The notes: generated from the sequence alone by a model not told the origin. Shown: positions 1-9,707, counted from the stretch's first letter. The stretch is DNA of 64,000 bases from Herbiconiux sp. SALV-R1 (GCF_013113715.1 NZ_CP053344.1:3162001-3226000), one strand, 5' to 3'. Numbers and translations: made by a program.

Positions 1-1136
1 GTGGCGTCGTGCACGGCGCCGATGAGGGTGGGGGCCGTGGCGCCGAGGGCGTAGCCGGTGCCCTGCACCATGGCCGAGAGGCGGCGGGCGTGGGTTCCCG
101 TGAACGAGAGCTGCACCACGAGCATGAAGACGACGGTGATGCCGCCGCCCTGGGCCACGCCGCCGAGGAAGCCCCAGGCGAGCCAGCCGCCGGGGGCGAA
201 CATGAGCCCGAGCGGGAAGGCGACCCAGAGCGCGGCGACGAGGGCGAAGGTGGGCGGGATTCCGATGCGCTGTGCGAGCAGCGGCACCCCCAGCGCGCCG
301 ATCACCGCGGCGATCTGGAAGATGGAGGAGCTGGCGCCCGCATCCGTCGCCGAGTAGCCGAGCTGCTGCTCGAGCACGGTGGGGAACCAGGCGGTGAGGC
401 CGTAGTACGAGAACGCCTGGCCGGCGAAGGCGAGCGCGAGCAGCACCGCAGAGAGGTTGCGCCAGGTGCGCGGCTCGGGGGCGGCGAGGGGAATGCCCCT
501 GGTGTCGATGGCGACGGTGTCGACGGCGCCCGTCTCGACCGCCGGCTTCACCAGGCCCCAGCGCAGGGCTTTGCGGCCCACCGCTACGAACCAGGCGACG
601 GCGGCGAGCACGACGAAACCCGTCCAGGCGAGCAGGGCGCCTCGCCAGCCGAAGGCGGCGGCGAGGGGGACCGTCGCGAGGGAGGTGATCATCGAGCTCA
701 CGTTCATGGCCGCGGTGTAGGCGCCGGTGACGATGCCGACCCGCTGCTCGGGCACGTCGCGGCGGATGATGACCGGGATGACGACGTTGCCGATGGTGAT
801 GAAGGCACCCATGATGACGGTGCCGACGAAGGTGGCCTCCACTCCCCCGGCCGAGCGCACGATCGAGCCGATGCCCACTCCGAGGATGGCGATGGTGGTC
901 GAGAGGTTCGCCCCGGCCTTGCCGATGAACAGCGACGCGAACGGCGTCATGACGGCGAAGCAGAGCACCGGGAGGCTCGTGAGCAGGCCCGCCTGGGCGG
1001 CGTTCAGGCCGAGGTCGGCGCTGATGGGGCCGGTGACGGGGGCGACGGCGACGATCGGGCCGCGCAGGATGAACCCGACGAACACCACGCCGAGCACCAG
1101 GGTGACGGGGAGGCCCGCGCGGAGGGCTCGGTTCAT
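1..1136 (-). CDS. CynX/NimT-type MFS transporter (3' part missing)
   Basis: Major facilitator superfamily carrier of the inner membrane; the first 378 residues are visible and the gene runs off the left edge. The N-terminus MNRALRAGLPVTLVLGVVF leads into the first membrane helix, followed by LRGPIVAVAPVTGPI, which is typical of the cyanate permease/2-nitroimidazole transporter (CynX/NimT/YycB) branch. At least ten hydrophobic segments alternate with short loops, with a longer polar central loop near residues 180-210. The ATG at 1134-1136 is the first in frame. The substrate cannot be told from sequence; members of this branch are often exporters. It lies tail-to-head with the downstream-coordinate YhgE gene across about 106 bp, so co-transcription is possible but unproven. 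Confidence 0.85.
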   Translation of the reverse strand, partial: MNRALRAGLPVTLVLGVVFVGFILRGPIVAVAPVTGPISADLGLNAAQAGLLTSLPVLCFAVMTPFASLFIGKAGANLSTTIAILGVGIGSIVRSAGGVEATFVGTVIMGAFITIGNVVIPVIIRRDVPEQRVGIVTGAYTAAMNVSSMITSLATVPLAAAFGWRGALLAWTGFVVLAAVAWFVAVGRKALRWGLVKPAVETGAVDTVAIDTRGIPLAAPEPRTWRNLSAVLLALAFAGQAFSYYGLTAWFPTVLEQQLGYSATDAGASSSIFQIAAVIGALGVPLLAQRIGIPPTFALVAALWVAFPLGLMFAPGGWLAWGFLGGVAQGGGITVVFMLVVQLSFTGTHARRLSAMVQGTGYALGATAPTLIGAVHDA

Positions 1137-1242
1137 CGGAAAATCCTGGTTCCCGGTCGCCGCCCCCGCACCGCCGACGGCTGACCGTCATCGGTGGGGA
1201 GCGGGGTGGTGCCCCTCCATCGTACGCGCGGCGGGCGGGGCG

Positions 1243-3414
1243 CTACGCCGTCGCGGGCACCACCGGCACGACCCATCCGATCTCCACCGGCCTCCGGCGT
1301 CTCGCCAGAGCCGCGATCGCGAGCACGAGGCTCACCACCAGGATTCCCGCCATGACCAGGCAGGCCGTCACCACGGTGCCCGCCTGCCCACCGGTGAGGA
1401 TGGTCTGGATGCCCGACACCGCGTAGCTCAGCGGACTGATGGCGTTGACGGCCTGGAAGGGGCCGGAGAGCAGCTCCACCGGGTAGAGCCCGCCCGTCGC
1501 CGCGAGCTGCAGCGCGAGCAGCACCAGCGAGATCACCGAGCCGAGCCTGCCGAACGCGGTGCTGAGGAACTGCTGGAACGCGGTGAACGCGAGCGCCACG
1601 AGCAGCGAGAAGCCGAGGGTCGCGGGGAGCGAGCTCCAGGCCACCCCGAGCACCAGGTGCAGGAACGCCACGAGCAGGGCCGCCTGGACGGCGGCCACGC
1701 CGGCCGCACGCCCGAAGGTGCGGAGGGCGAGGCGGGCGGTCGGCGCCGAGGAGGCGAGCACGGCCCGCGAGAGCGGCCGCAGCCAGAGGAACACGGCGAG
1801 CGCCCCGAGCCACAGGGCGACCGGGAGCATGATCGTCGAGACGATCTGCCCCACACCCGACACGTTGTTCAGGCTGGTGGTGTCGACAGCCAGCGGCTGC
1901 GCCACCACGTCTGCCGCGTCGGCGGTGTCGGTGGGCACGGTGCCGGTGAGCTGCTCGGCCCCGCTCGAGAGCCCGTCGGAGAGCTGCTGCGCGCCGTCAC
2001 CGAGCTGCGAGGCCCCGTCGGAGAGCTGCTCGGCCCCCGGCACCGTCTGCGCGACACCGTCGGCCAGCTGCGTCACCCCGTCGGCGAGCTGAGTCGCCCC
2101 GGGCACCGTCTGCTCGAGTCCCGACGCGAGCTGCGACACCCCGTCAGCCAGCTCCGTCGCCCCCGGCGCCGTCTGAGCCAGCCCCCCGGCCAGCTGCGCG
2201 CTTCCGTCGGCGAGCTGCTGCGCGCCCGAGGCGAGAGGCTCGCCGCCGGCGGCGAGCTGCTGCGCGCCGCTCGAGAGCTGCGCGATGCCGTCGCTGAGGG
2301 CAGGAAGCCCTGCGGCGCCGTCGGAGAGCGCGGATCCGCCGTCGGCGAGCTGCGTCAGACCCCCCGAGATCTGTTCCAGGCCCGACTTGAGATAGGCGGG
2401 CACTGTCGGATCGGCCTGAGCGGCCGCGTTGAGGTCGGCGAGGCCCGACGCCGTCTGGGACACTCCACCCGTGTACTGGTCGATGCCCGAGGAGAGCTGC
2501 CCGAGCTCGGTCGTCTGGCCGGCCAGGGCTCCCAGCCCGCCCGCGAGCTGGCTGACACCCCCGGTGTACTCGGAGATTCCGCTGCTGAGCTGCTGGGCTC
2601 CGTCGGCAGACTTGGACGCCCCGTCGGAGAGTCGGGTGAGGCCGTCGGCGAGCTGGGTGGCGCCGGGGGCCGCGGCGGAGGCGCCGGAGGCGAGCTGGCC
2701 GAGGCCGTCGGCGAGCTGGGAGGCGCCGGAGCCGGCGGAGGCGGCACCGGTGGAGAGCTGGCCGAGGCCGTCGGCGAGCTGGGAGGAGCCGTCGGCGAGA
2801 CCGTCGGCGCCGGTGGCCAGCTGGGACGCGCCGTCGGCGGCGTCGGTGAGGCTCGTGCCCACGGTGTCGAAACCGGTGTAGATGCCGTTCACCACCTGCG
2901 CCGTGACGAACGACCCGAAGTTCGCCTGCACCGCCGACGCCACTGTCGACGCGACGATGCCCGAGAGGTAGCCGTGCGACGCATCCGTCTCGATCTGAAT
3001 GAGACCCTTCTCGGGCGAGGTGCTGCCGAGCGTGTTGATCGACGCCGAGAACCCGGGCGGGATCGTCATCACCGCGTAGTACCGCCCGTCGGCGAGGCCC
3101 GCCTGGGCGTCGTCGGAGTTGGTGACCGTCCACCCGAACCCGGAGTCTCCCCCGGTGAGCTCGGTGACGACGGCGCGCCCGGCGAAGTTCACCGTCTCGG
3201 TGCCGTCGGCGTTCGTGGTCGTCGTCATCTCGTCGTTGTTCACGATGGCGGCCGGGATGGTCGTCAGGTTCGTGTCGGCGTTCGCGAGCGCCCCCGCGAA
3301 CAGGCCGTTCACCGCGAGGGGCGTGAACACCACGGCGAGCAGGGCGAGCACCGCCAGCACGATCTTGGTGCGCCGCCGCATGCGGGGCGTGGGGGTGGAG
3401 GTCGAGGCGCTCAT
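1243..3414 (-). CDS. YhgE/Pip-family membrane protein
   Basis: A 723-residue envelope protein of the YhgE/phage infection protein (Pip) family. One N-terminal helix (about residues 17-38) is followed by a Pip-type extracellular domain (TIPAAIVNNDEM near residue 55). Then comes a long region, about residues 190-500, made of short repeats of the form QLADGxxQLxxGA, which should form an extended helical stalk. Five or six C-terminal helices resemble an ABC-2 permease. The ATG overlaps the stop of the MMPL gene by 4 bp (ATGA at 3411-3414), so the two are translationally coupled. The family includes EsaA of type VII secretion and the lactococcal phage receptor. Its job here is unknown, but coupling to an MMPL exporter suggests a shared envelope-export task. 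Confidence 0.9.
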   Translation of the reverse strand: MSASTSTPTPRMRRRTKIVLAVLALLAVVFTPLAVNGLFAGALANADTNLTTIPAAIVNNDEMTTTTNADGTETVNFAGRAVVTELTGGDSGFGWTVTNSDDAQAGLADGRYYAVMTIPPGFSASINTLGSTSPEKGLIQIETDASHGYLSGIVASTVASAVQANFGSFVTAQVVNGIYTGFDTVGTSLTDAADGASQLATGADGLADGSSQLADGLGQLSTGAASAGSGASQLADGLGQLASGASAAAPGATQLADGLTRLSDGASKSADGAQQLSSGISEYTGGVSQLAGGLGALAGQTTELGQLSSGIDQYTGGVSQTASGLADLNAAAQADPTVPAYLKSGLEQISGGLTQLADGGSALSDGAAGLPALSDGIAQLSSGAQQLAAGGEPLASGAQQLADGSAQLAGGLAQTAPGATELADGVSQLASGLEQTVPGATQLADGVTQLADGVAQTVPGAEQLSDGASQLGDGAQQLSDGLSSGAEQLTGTVPTDTADAADVVAQPLAVDTTSLNNVSGVGQIVSTIMLPVALWLGALAVFLWLRPLSRAVLASSAPTARLALRTFGRAAGVAAVQAALLVAFLHLVLGVAWSSLPATLGFSLLVALAFTAFQQFLSTAFGRLGSVISLVLLALQLAATGGLYPVELLSGPFQAVNAISPLSYAVSGIQTILTGGQAGTVVTACLVMAGILVVSLVLAIAALARRRRPVEIGWVVPVVPATA

Positions 3415-6374
3415 CGGAGGGCTCCTTCTGAAGCGGAGGACGCGGAGGTAGCGGATGCGGACGCGGATGCGGATGCGGATGCGGAGGCGCCGAGGTCGAT
3501 CACCACGAGCGGCCGCCCCCCGAGCGTGTCGGCACCCCCGGCGACGGCCCGGTCGAGCCCGATCACCACGGTGGTGTCGAGCCCCGCCACGGCCGCGACG
3601 GCGGTGGCGAAGCCGAGCGTCGAGGTGCTCGTGAACTCGCCGTCACCGGCGTCGGCCACGGTCACCCGGGCCCCGTCAGCGACACCCATCGCCACGTTGA
3701 GCAGCGTCGCCGCGAGCGGCGAGAGCTCGCCGATGGTGCGGTGCACGTCGATCTGCTCCTCGTCGGCGAACGCGTCGAGCGCGAGGTTGATGCGGCCCAC
3801 GAGCCCCTCCGCCGTGCGCGCCGGCACCCGCCTGAACCACGGTTGCGCGAGCCGCAACCGTTCGAGCAGCGCGTCGCCCACCGTCGTACTCGCGTCGAGG
3901 CGCCGCGACTCGAGGTCGACCAGCGTCACCGCTCCCGCGACATCCGCGGCCTCGGACGGCAGGCCGTGCCCGAGCACCTGCAGATGACCCGCGGCCGGCG
4001 CGATGCGCCCGGCGAGCGCCGCACCCACGAGCCGGCGCGACTGCGTGTCGCCCACGAGCACCGCGGCGGCACCGAACGGCAGCGAGAACGACACCGGGCC
4101 GACGGCCCCCGCGACCTCGAGCCGCTCCGCCGTCACGACGTCGCCCCCGCGGTCGGCGGCCCAGTCGCGCTCCTCGATGTGGTCGCGCAGGCTCTCGCCT
4201 TCCACGTCGACGTTCGGCAGCGCCTTGTCGAGCCAGCGCGGCAGGTACCAGGCCCGCCGGCCGAGCAGTGTCATCACCGCGGGCACCAGGGTCATGCGCA
4301 CCAGGAAGGCGTCGACCGCCACACCCACGGCGAGCGCGAGCGCGATGGCCTTGATCGGCCCCTCCCCCTCGGGCACGAAGGCGAAGAAGACGAAGAACAT
4401 GATGAGCGCGGCCGCGGTGACCACGCGGGCGCCGTGCTGGAAGCCGATGCGCACGGCCCGGCGCGCATCCTTCGTCTTCACGTACTCCTCGCGCATGCCC
4501 GAGACGAGGAAGACCTCGTAGTCCATCGCGAGCCCGAACAGGATCGCCATGAGCAGGATCGGCAGGAAGCTGATGATCGGCCCTGTCGCGTGCACGTTGA
4601 GCAGGTCGGCGGCCCACCCCCACTGGAACACGGCGACCGTCACCCCGAAGGAGGCGCCGATGGTGAGCACGAAGCCGAGCGCCGCCTTGATGGGCACCGC
4701 GAGCGAGCGGAACACCATCGCCAGCAGCACGATCGACAGCCCCACCACGAGCACGCCGAAGGGCAACAGTGCCGCGGTGAGCTGGTTCGACACGTCGATC
4801 GCCACGGCGGTCTGGCCGCTCACGGTGAACGGGGTGCCGTACTCCTCGTCGATCTGGGGGCTCAGCTCACGCAGCCGTTCCACCAGCGCCTTGGTGTCGG
4901 GCGAGTCGGGCGCGGTGGTGGGGATGACCTGGAAGATCGCGGTGTCGAGCGTCTCGTCAGGGAGGCCCGGGCCCACTGTCGCGACGCCGGGAACGGTCTC
5001 GAGCTCCTTGCGGATGCTGTCGAGGTCGTCGAGCACGTCGTTCGTCTGCGTGATGTCGGCGACCACCACGACGGTGCCGTTGTAGCCCGGGCCGAACTTC
5101 TCGGCGACCGTGTCGTAGGCGATGCGGGTGGTCGACCCCTCCGGCTGAGACGCTGCCGTGGGCAGGTTGAGGTCGAGACTGAAGGCCGGGATGCTCGCCA
5201 CACCGAGCAGACCGATCACAGCGATGAGGAAGACGACGGGCGCTTTCATCACGAGCGCGACCCAGCGCCCGCCGAGCGAGGGCTTGTGCGCCTTCGAGCC
5301 CTCCTCGTCGGCGTCGTGCTCGGTCGCGGCGAGGAGTCGCCGGTGGGCGCGGGAGCCGGGCTTCGGCGCCAGCTTGCCCTTCGCCACACCCATGATGGCG
5401 GGCAGCATGGTGAGCGCCACGAGCACCGCCACCAGCACCGCGAACGCGGCTCCGACACCCATGACGGAAAGGAACGGGATGCCCACAACGAGGAGGCCGA
5501 GCAGCGCGATGATGACGGTGAGGCCCGCGAACAGCACGGCAGCGCCCGCGGTGGCGACCGATTGGGCTGCCGACTCCTCTGCATCCATTCCCTGCGCCAA
5601 TTGACTTCGGTGCCTCGACAGGATGAACAGCGCGTAGTCGATTCCCACGGCGAGGCCGATCATCACGGCCAGCATGGGGGCCGTGCTCGACACCGGTGTG
5701 AAGAACGCCACCGCCATGATGCCGCCCGTCGACAGGCCGACGCCGATGAGCGCGGTGAGCAGCGGGAGGCCGGCCGCCAGCAGCGAGCCGAAGGTGATGA
5801 ACAGCACCACCCCGGCGAACAGCACGCCGACCGCCTCGGTGATGGTGAGCCCGAACTCCTGGCTCTGGAAGGCCTCTCCCCCGTAGGAGACCTGCATGCC
5901 CTCGGCGGTGAGGGTGTTGCCGACCTCCTGCACCTGCTCGAGCGTGGCGTCGGTGATGTCGGTGGCCGGCCCGTCGAACTGCACCTTGATGAGACCGGTG
6001 GTGCCGTCTTCGGAGATCTGGTTGGTCGCGTACTCCGAGTAGGGCGGGATGACGCTCGCGACCTGGTCGAGGTCGCCGAGCTCGTTCGAGACGTCGGTGA
6101 TCTCCTGGGTGACGTCGGCGTCGTTCACCGACGCGCCGTCGGGGGCGACCACGACCACCGTGGCCCCGGCACCGGCTGCCGCAGGGAAGAGGTTCTCGAG
6201 CTTGTCGATGGTCTGCTGCGACTCGGTGCCCGGGATGGTGAAGCTCTCCTGGAACTGACCGCCGAGGGCGAGGCCACCGCCGAGGAGCGCACCGAGCGCG
6301 AACACCCAGGCGATGACGACGTACCAGGCTCGGCGGTAGGCGAACCGGCCGATGCGATAGAGCAGGGTGGCCAC
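3411..6374 (-). CDS. MMPL-family RND transporter with degenerate C-terminal ABC-ATPase-like domain
   Basis: A 987-residue RND-superfamily (MMPL) transporter. It has two repeats of one helix, a large external domain and five helices, with the usual internal pseudo-symmetry (residues about 1-390 and 395-740). MMPL proteins move lipids, siderophores or drugs using the proton gradient. The GTG start has a GAGGAG ribosome site six bases upstream. Residues about 745-962 are extra. They follow the layout of an ABC ATPase, but the Walker A position reads LVGDTQSRRL (773-782), the signature position LSPLA (884-888), and the Walker B position VTVADAGD has no catalytic Glu. ATP hydrolysis is therefore unlikely. 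The last 35 residues are an Ala-Ser run encoded by a hexamer microsatellite. It is coupled to the YhgE gene and lies 92 bp after a tetR gene. Confidence 0.9.
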   Translation of the reverse strand: MATLLYRIGRFAYRRAWYVVIAWVFALGALLGGGLALGGQFQESFTIPGTESQQTIDKLENLFPAAAGAGATVVVVAPDGASVNDADVTQEITDVSNELGDLDQVASVIPPYSEYATNQISEDGTTGLIKVQFDGPATDITDATLEQVQEVGNTLTAEGMQVSYGGEAFQSQEFGLTITEAVGVLFAGVVLFITFGSLLAAGLPLLTALIGVGLSTGGIMAVAFFTPVSSTAPMLAVMIGLAVGIDYALFILSRHRSQLAQGMDAEESAAQSVATAGAAVLFAGLTVIIALLGLLVVGIPFLSVMGVGAAFAVLVAVLVALTMLPAIMGVAKGKLAPKPGSRAHRRLLAATEHDADEEGSKAHKPSLGGRWVALVMKAPVVFLIAVIGLLGVASIPAFSLDLNLPTAASQPEGSTTRIAYDTVAEKFGPGYNGTVVVVADITQTNDVLDDLDSIRKELETVPGVATVGPGLPDETLDTAIFQVIPTTAPDSPDTKALVERLRELSPQIDEEYGTPFTVSGQTAVAIDVSNQLTAALLPFGVLVVGLSIVLLAMVFRSLAVPIKAALGFVLTIGASFGVTVAVFQWGWAADLLNVHATGPIISFLPILLMAILFGLAMDYEVFLVSGMREEYVKTKDARRAVRIGFQHGARVVTAAALIMFFVFFAFVPEGEGPIKAIALALAVGVAVDAFLVRMTLVPAVMTLLGRRAWYLPRWLDKALPNVDVEGESLRDHIEERDWAADRGGDVVTAERLEVAGAVGPVSFSLPFGAAAVLVGDTQSRRLVGAALAGRIAPAAGHLQVLGHGLPSEAADVAGAVTLVDLESRRLDASTTVGDALLERLRLAQPWFRRVPARTAEGLVGRINLALDAFADEEQIDVHRTIGELSPLAATLLNVAMGVADGARVTVADAGDGEFTSTSTLGFATAVAAVAGLDTTVVIGLDRAVAGGADTLGGRPLVVIDLGASASASASASASATSASSASEGALR
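3451..3486 (+). repeat. GCGGAT hexamer microsatellite in the MMPL gene 3' end
   Basis: Six head-to-tail copies of GCGGAT (copy 2 GCGGAC, copy 6 GCGGAG). On the coding (minus) strand they read GCATCC and encode alternating Ala-Ser at the MMPL C-terminus. Hexamer slippage would keep the frame, so the tail could vary between strains. Confidence 0.85.
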
Positions 6375-6387
6375 GGGAAGCTCCTCG

Positions 6388-6419
6388 GTGTTCGGGTGTT
6401 CGGGTGTTCGGGTGCGGGG
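6388..6419 (+). repeat. GTGTTCGG tandem octamer between tetR and MMPL
   Basis: Three perfect tandem copies of GTGTTCGG (6388-6411) followed by degenerate copies fill most of the gap between the tetR stop and the MMPL ribosome site. No function is evident; copy-number change would alter spacing in the operon leader. Confidence 0.7.
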
Positions 6420-6466
6420 TGTGCGGGTGTGGTCGGGTTTCGGCGTGCGGTCGTGCGGGCGTGCGG

Positions 6467-7051
6467 TCAGCTCGACAGCGGTGTGATGAGTTCGCCGACG
6501 ACGTCGATGAGGGCTTCCCTGACCTCGTCGATGTCTTCGGCGGCCGTGAGGCCGGGGCTCGAGGCCACCAGGATGTACGCGGCACCGGCGAGGGCGACCC
6601 CGAGCCGGATGCGCTGCTTGGTCGACGGGAGACCGAGCATGAACGACTCCCCGATGCGGTCGATGACGCCGCGCGCCTCGTCGATGATGGGGATGTCGGA
6701 GAGCGTCTGGCCCTGGTTGATGATGACGTGCGCGGCGAGCCGGTGCGCGAGCAGCAGGTCGACGAAGTTCGCGGTGAACTCGGCCCGCCGGTCGCCCGAG
6801 ATGACCTTCTCGACCAGCGACTCGAGGAACCCGGCGAGCTCGGCGACCGAGGGCGCGAGCGCGGCCTCGAACAGCGCCTCCTTCGAGCGGAAGTGGTACA
6901 GCACGCTCGACTTCGAGTAGCCCGCCGCGTCGGCGATCTGCTGCAGGCTCGTGCCGGCGTACCCGTGCTCGGCGAACATGCTCAGCGCGATCTGGCGCAG
7001 CTCGGCGGCGACGTCATGCTGGGCACGCGCGATCGGGGGGATGACGGACAC
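6467..7051 (-). CDS. TetR-family transcriptional regulator
   Basis: A 194-residue TetR repressor. The helix-turn-helix is at residues about 15-60 (GYAGTSLQQIADAAGYSKSS followed by VLYHFRSKEALF), with a helical ligand-binding domain after it. The GTG start at 7051 is preceded at 6-7 nt by a TACCCT -10 element, so the message is probably leaderless. A perfect palindrome at 7068-7081 and a second imperfect one at 7087-7100 lie just upstream, in the place of its promoter, so autoregulation is likely. It is the first gene before the MMPL and YhgE genes on the same strand and is their likely local regulator. The inducing ligand is unknown. Confidence 0.9.
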   Translation of the reverse strand: MSVIPPIARAQHDVAAELRQIALSMFAEHGYAGTSLQQIADAAGYSKSSVLYHFRSKEALFEAALAPSVAELAGFLESLVEKVISGDRRAEFTANFVDLLLAHRLAAHVIINQGQTLSDIPIIDEARGVIDRIGESFMLGLPSTKQRIRLGVALAGAAYILVASSPGLTAAEDIDEVREALIDVVGELITPLSS

Positions 7052-7058
7052 GAGTACG

Positions 7059-7064
7059 AGGGTA
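7059..7064 (-). promoter_or_regulatory. -10 element of tetR (leaderless)
   Basis: TACCCT on the minus strand, seven bases before the GTG start at 7051. The operator at 7068-7081 falls in the spacer between -10 and -35. Confidence 0.5.
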
Positions 7065-7067
7065 GCC

Positions 7068-7100
7068 TGACCGATCGGTCAGCGCCTGCACGATCGGTCA
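7068..7100. promoter_or_regulatory. Double TetR operator
   Basis: TGACCGATCGGTCA (7068-7081) is a perfect 14-bp palindrome. TGCACGATCGGTCA (7087-7100) matches it at 12 of 14 positions, with the two 19 bp apart, close to two helical turns. The pair sits between the divergent tetR and amino acid permease genes and could control both. Confidence 0.8.
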
Positions 7101-7157
7101 GATTCCGAGCGGCCCCCCAGCTTTCGCGCCGCTACGGCCCTGGCGTCGCTCCTGCAC

Positions 7158-7163
7158 TAGCGT
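7158..7163 (+). promoter_or_regulatory. -10 element of the amino acid permease gene
   Basis: TAGCGT followed by seven bases and the ATG at 7171, with no Shine-Dalgarno sequence between; a leaderless start. Confidence 0.55.
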
Positions 7164-7170
7164 CGTCGTC

Positions 7171-8847
7171 ATGGCACGGGAGAAGAAGCGGGCGCGCGAC
7201 GCCGGAGACGGCACCGAAGACATCGCCGACGTCGAGGAGAACCAGCGCGAGACGACCGGCGACCGGCTCGAGGCGGTGGAGGACTTCTCCGACGAGCAGG
7301 CCGGCTACCACAAGTCGCTGAAGCCGCGGCAGCTGCAGATGATCGCGATCGGCGGCGCCATCGGCACCGGCCTCTTCCTCGGAGCGGGCGGCCGCCTGCA
7401 CGAGGCGGGCCCGCTGCTCGTCTTCGACTACGCCGTGTGCGGCTTCTTCGCCTTCCTCATCCTGCGCGCCCTCGGCGAGCTCGTTCTGCACCGCCCCTCC
7501 TCGGGCTCCTTCGTCTCCTACGCGCGCGAGTTCTACGGCGAGAAGGCCGCCTACGTCTCGGGCTGGCTCTACTTCCTCAACTGGGCGATGACCGCCATCG
7601 TCGACTCCACAGCCGTCGCCGTCTACGTGCAGTACTGGAGTCTGTTCACCGACGTGCCGCAGTGGCTGCTCGCCCTCATCGCGCTCGCGGTGGTGCTCGG
7701 CGCCAACATGATCTCGGTCAAGGTGTTCGGCGAGATGGAGTTCTGGTTCGCCCTCATCAAAGTGGTGGCGCTCGTCTCCTTCCTCATCATCGGCGTCGTG
7801 TTCCTCGCCTTCGCCTTCCCGACGGATGCGGGGGTCACCGGCATCCCGATGCTGGTGAACGAGGGCGGTCTCTTCCCCGACGGCATCAACACGCTCGTCG
7901 TGGCGGTCGTGATGATCCAGGGCGTGGTGTTCGCCTACGCCGGCGTCGAGCTCGTGGGCACCGCGGCGGGAGAGACGGCGAACCCCGAGAAGATCATGCC
8001 GAAGGCCATCAACAGCGTCGTCTTCCGCATCGCCGTCTTCTACTGCGGCTCGATCGCCCTGCTGGCGCTCCTCTTGCCGGCCTCCACCTACTCCGCCACC
8101 GAGAGCCCGTTCGTCACCTTCTTCTCGAACATCGGCAACCCGACGGTGGCCGCCATCGCGGGCTCCGCCATGAACTTCGTGGTGCTCACCGCGGCGCTGT
8201 CGAGCCTCAATGCCGGCCTGTACTCGACCGGGCGCATCCTGCATTCCCTCTCGGCCGCCGGCGCCGCACCGAAGTTCACGGGCAAGATCAACAAGCGCGG
8301 GGTGCCGTTCGGCGGCATCCTGCTCACCTCGGCGGTCGCGCTGCTCGGGGTGGGGCTCAACTTCGTGGTGCCCGCCCAGGCCTTCGAGATCGTGCTCAAC
8401 GTCTCGGCGCTCGGCATCATCTCGAGCTGGGGCACCATCGTGCTGTGCCAGATGAAGTTCAAGAAGCTTGCCGACCAGGGCCTCTACACGCGACCGAAGT
8501 TCAGGCTGTTCGGGGCGCCGTTCACCTCGTACCTCACGCTCGTGTTCCTGGTGTCGGTGCTGGTGCTGATGGCCTTCGACTACCCGGCGGGCACCTTCAC
8601 CATCGCGTCGCTCGTCATCATCGTGCCGCTGCTCATCGTGGGGTGGTTCGTGTACCGCGACCGCATCACGGCGATCGCGGCGGCGCGGGCGGGATACACG
8701 GGGGCGTTCCCGACGGTGGCGAACCGGTCGGCGCTGGAGGCGGAGGCGGGTCGCGGTGCGAGCGGCTCGGGCGGCGCTGGGGGCTCGGTTTCGGGTGGAG
8801 CCTCTGATGGTGCCTCTGGTGGAGCCGACGAGGGCGGGAAGCGCTAG
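7171..8847 (+). CDS. APC-superfamily amino acid permease (asparagine/GABA permease type)
   Basis: A 558-residue amino acid:proton symporter with about 12 helices starting near residue 50. The first helix carries [20 protein letters not shown], the substrate-binding signature of the AAT family (AnsP, GabP, CycA). The GRLHEAGP wording is closest to actinobacterial L-asparagine permeases, but specificity is not certain. A 40-residue charged N-terminus precedes the first helix, and the C-terminus (about 525-558) is a Gly/Ser/Ala-rich tail. Its stop overlaps the stop of the convergent epimerase gene by 4 bp. The tetR operators lie upstream, so it may share control with the MMPL operon. Confidence 0.88.
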   Translation: MAREKKRARDAGDGTEDIADVEENQRETTGDRLEAVEDFSDEQAGYHKSLKPRQLQMIAIGGAIGTGLFLGAGGRLHEAGPLLVFDYAVCGFFAFLILRALGELVLHRPSSGSFVSYAREFYGEKAAYVSGWLYFLNWAMTAIVDSTAVAVYVQYWSLFTDVPQWLLALIALAVVLGANMISVKVFGEMEFWFALIKVVALVSFLIIGVVFLAFAFPTDAGVTGIPMLVNEGGLFPDGINTLVVAVVMIQGVVFAYAGVELVGTAAGETANPEKIMPKAINSVVFRIAVFYCGSIALLALLLPASTYSATESPFVTFFSNIGNPTVAAIAGSAMNFVVLTAALSSLNAGLYSTGRILHSLSAAGAAPKFTGKINKRGVPFGGILLTSAVALLGVGLNFVVPAQAFEIVLNVSALGIISSWGTIVLCQMKFKKLADQGLYTRPKFRLFGAPFTSYLTLVFLVSVLVLMAFDYPAGTFTIASLVIIVPLLIVGWFVYRDRITAIAAARAGYTGAFPTVANRSALEAEAGRGASGSGGAGGSVSGGASDGASGGADEGGKR

Positions 8848-9707
8848 GCCTCGTCGCGCCAGCTGTGCTGCGGGCTGTACCAGAGCATCCGCTTCGCCTT
8901 GTCGATGGAGAGCAGCGTCTCGGTGCCCTCGACGTCGCGGGTGAAGGGCACGTCGGGGAAGAAGCGGGCGGCGAGCTCGGTCGAGGGCGCGTCGAGCACG
9001 GTGTCGGCGGCGGCGATGATGAAGGCCTCGAAGCCGGTGAGGGTGCTCTCGAGGGCGAGGCGCACGGCCTGCGCGCCGTCGCGGGCGTCGATGTAGCCCC
9101 AGGCGTTCCAGGCGCGGCTCGCCGGGTCGTCGGCGAAGCCCGGGAAGGCGGCGTAGTCGGCCGGTTCCATCACGTTCGAGAAGCGCAGGCCGATGAGCTT
9201 GAGCGACGGGTTCCAGCGGGTGAAGTGGCGGGCCATCTCCTCCTCGAGCGCCTTGCCGAGCGAGTAGGTCGACTGCGGGCGCACCGGGTACTCCTCGTCG
9301 ACCGGGAACGACGGCGGCGGCGACTGCAGGAAGGGCAGCCCGAGCACGGTCTCGCTCGAGGCCCAGACGATGTTGTCGATGCCGGCGGCCTGCGCGGCGG
9401 CGAACACGTTGTAGCTGGAGGGGACGTTGTTCGCGAAGGTCGCCGAGTTGGTGAGGATGCCCGGCGCCGGGATCGCGGCGAGGTGCGCAACCGCGTCGAT
9501 GGAGGAGTAGCGGTCGTCGACCGCGGTGAGCGCCTCGGCGACCTGGCCGTAGTCGGCGAGGTCGATGCGGAGGAACGCGGCGCGGGGGTCGTGCGAGGAG
9601 GAGCGCTCGCGATCGAGCACCACCACGTCGTACCCGTGGGTGAGCAGGTCGGCGACGACAGCTCGGCCGAGCTTGCCGCTGCCGCCGGTGACGGCGACTC
9701 GGGTCAT
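8844..9707 (-). CDS. NAD(P)-dependent epimerase/dehydratase (extended SDR)
   Basis: A 287-residue Rossmann-fold enzyme. [15 protein letters not shown] at residues 4-18 is the glycine-rich dinucleotide motif. The active-site pair is YSLGK (residues about 148-152, preceded by PQST), giving Tyr and Lys of the SDR catalytic triad. The length fits the UDP-hexose 4-epimerase-like group that acts on nucleotide sugars or uronates, but the substrate cannot be assigned. The ATG at 9707 has a GAAGGAG ribosome site. Convergent with the permease, with overlapping stops. Confidence 0.82.
   Translation of the reverse strand: MTRVAVTGGSGKLGRAVVADLLTHGYDVVVLDRERSSSHDPRAAFLRIDLADYGQVAEALTAVDDRYSSIDAVAHLAAIPAPGILTNSATFANNVPSSYNVFAAAQAAGIDNIVWASSETVLGLPFLQSPPPSFPVDEEYPVRPQSTYSLGKALEEEMARHFTRWNPSLKLIGLRFSNVMEPADYAAFPGFADDPASRAWNAWGYIDARDGAQAVRLALESTLTGFEAFIIAAADTVLDAPSTELAARFFPDVPFTRDVEGTETLLSIDKAKRMLWYSPQHSWRDEA

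Noticed and set aside
727-6920. Very long open frames on the + strand opposite the YhgE and MMPL genes
   Set aside because: They are Arg/His/Gly/Glu-rich translations without family motifs, start signals or sensible composition; they arise because high third-position GC removes stops on the antisense strand. The same applies to the long antisense frames over the subtilase, RND exporter and esterase genes.
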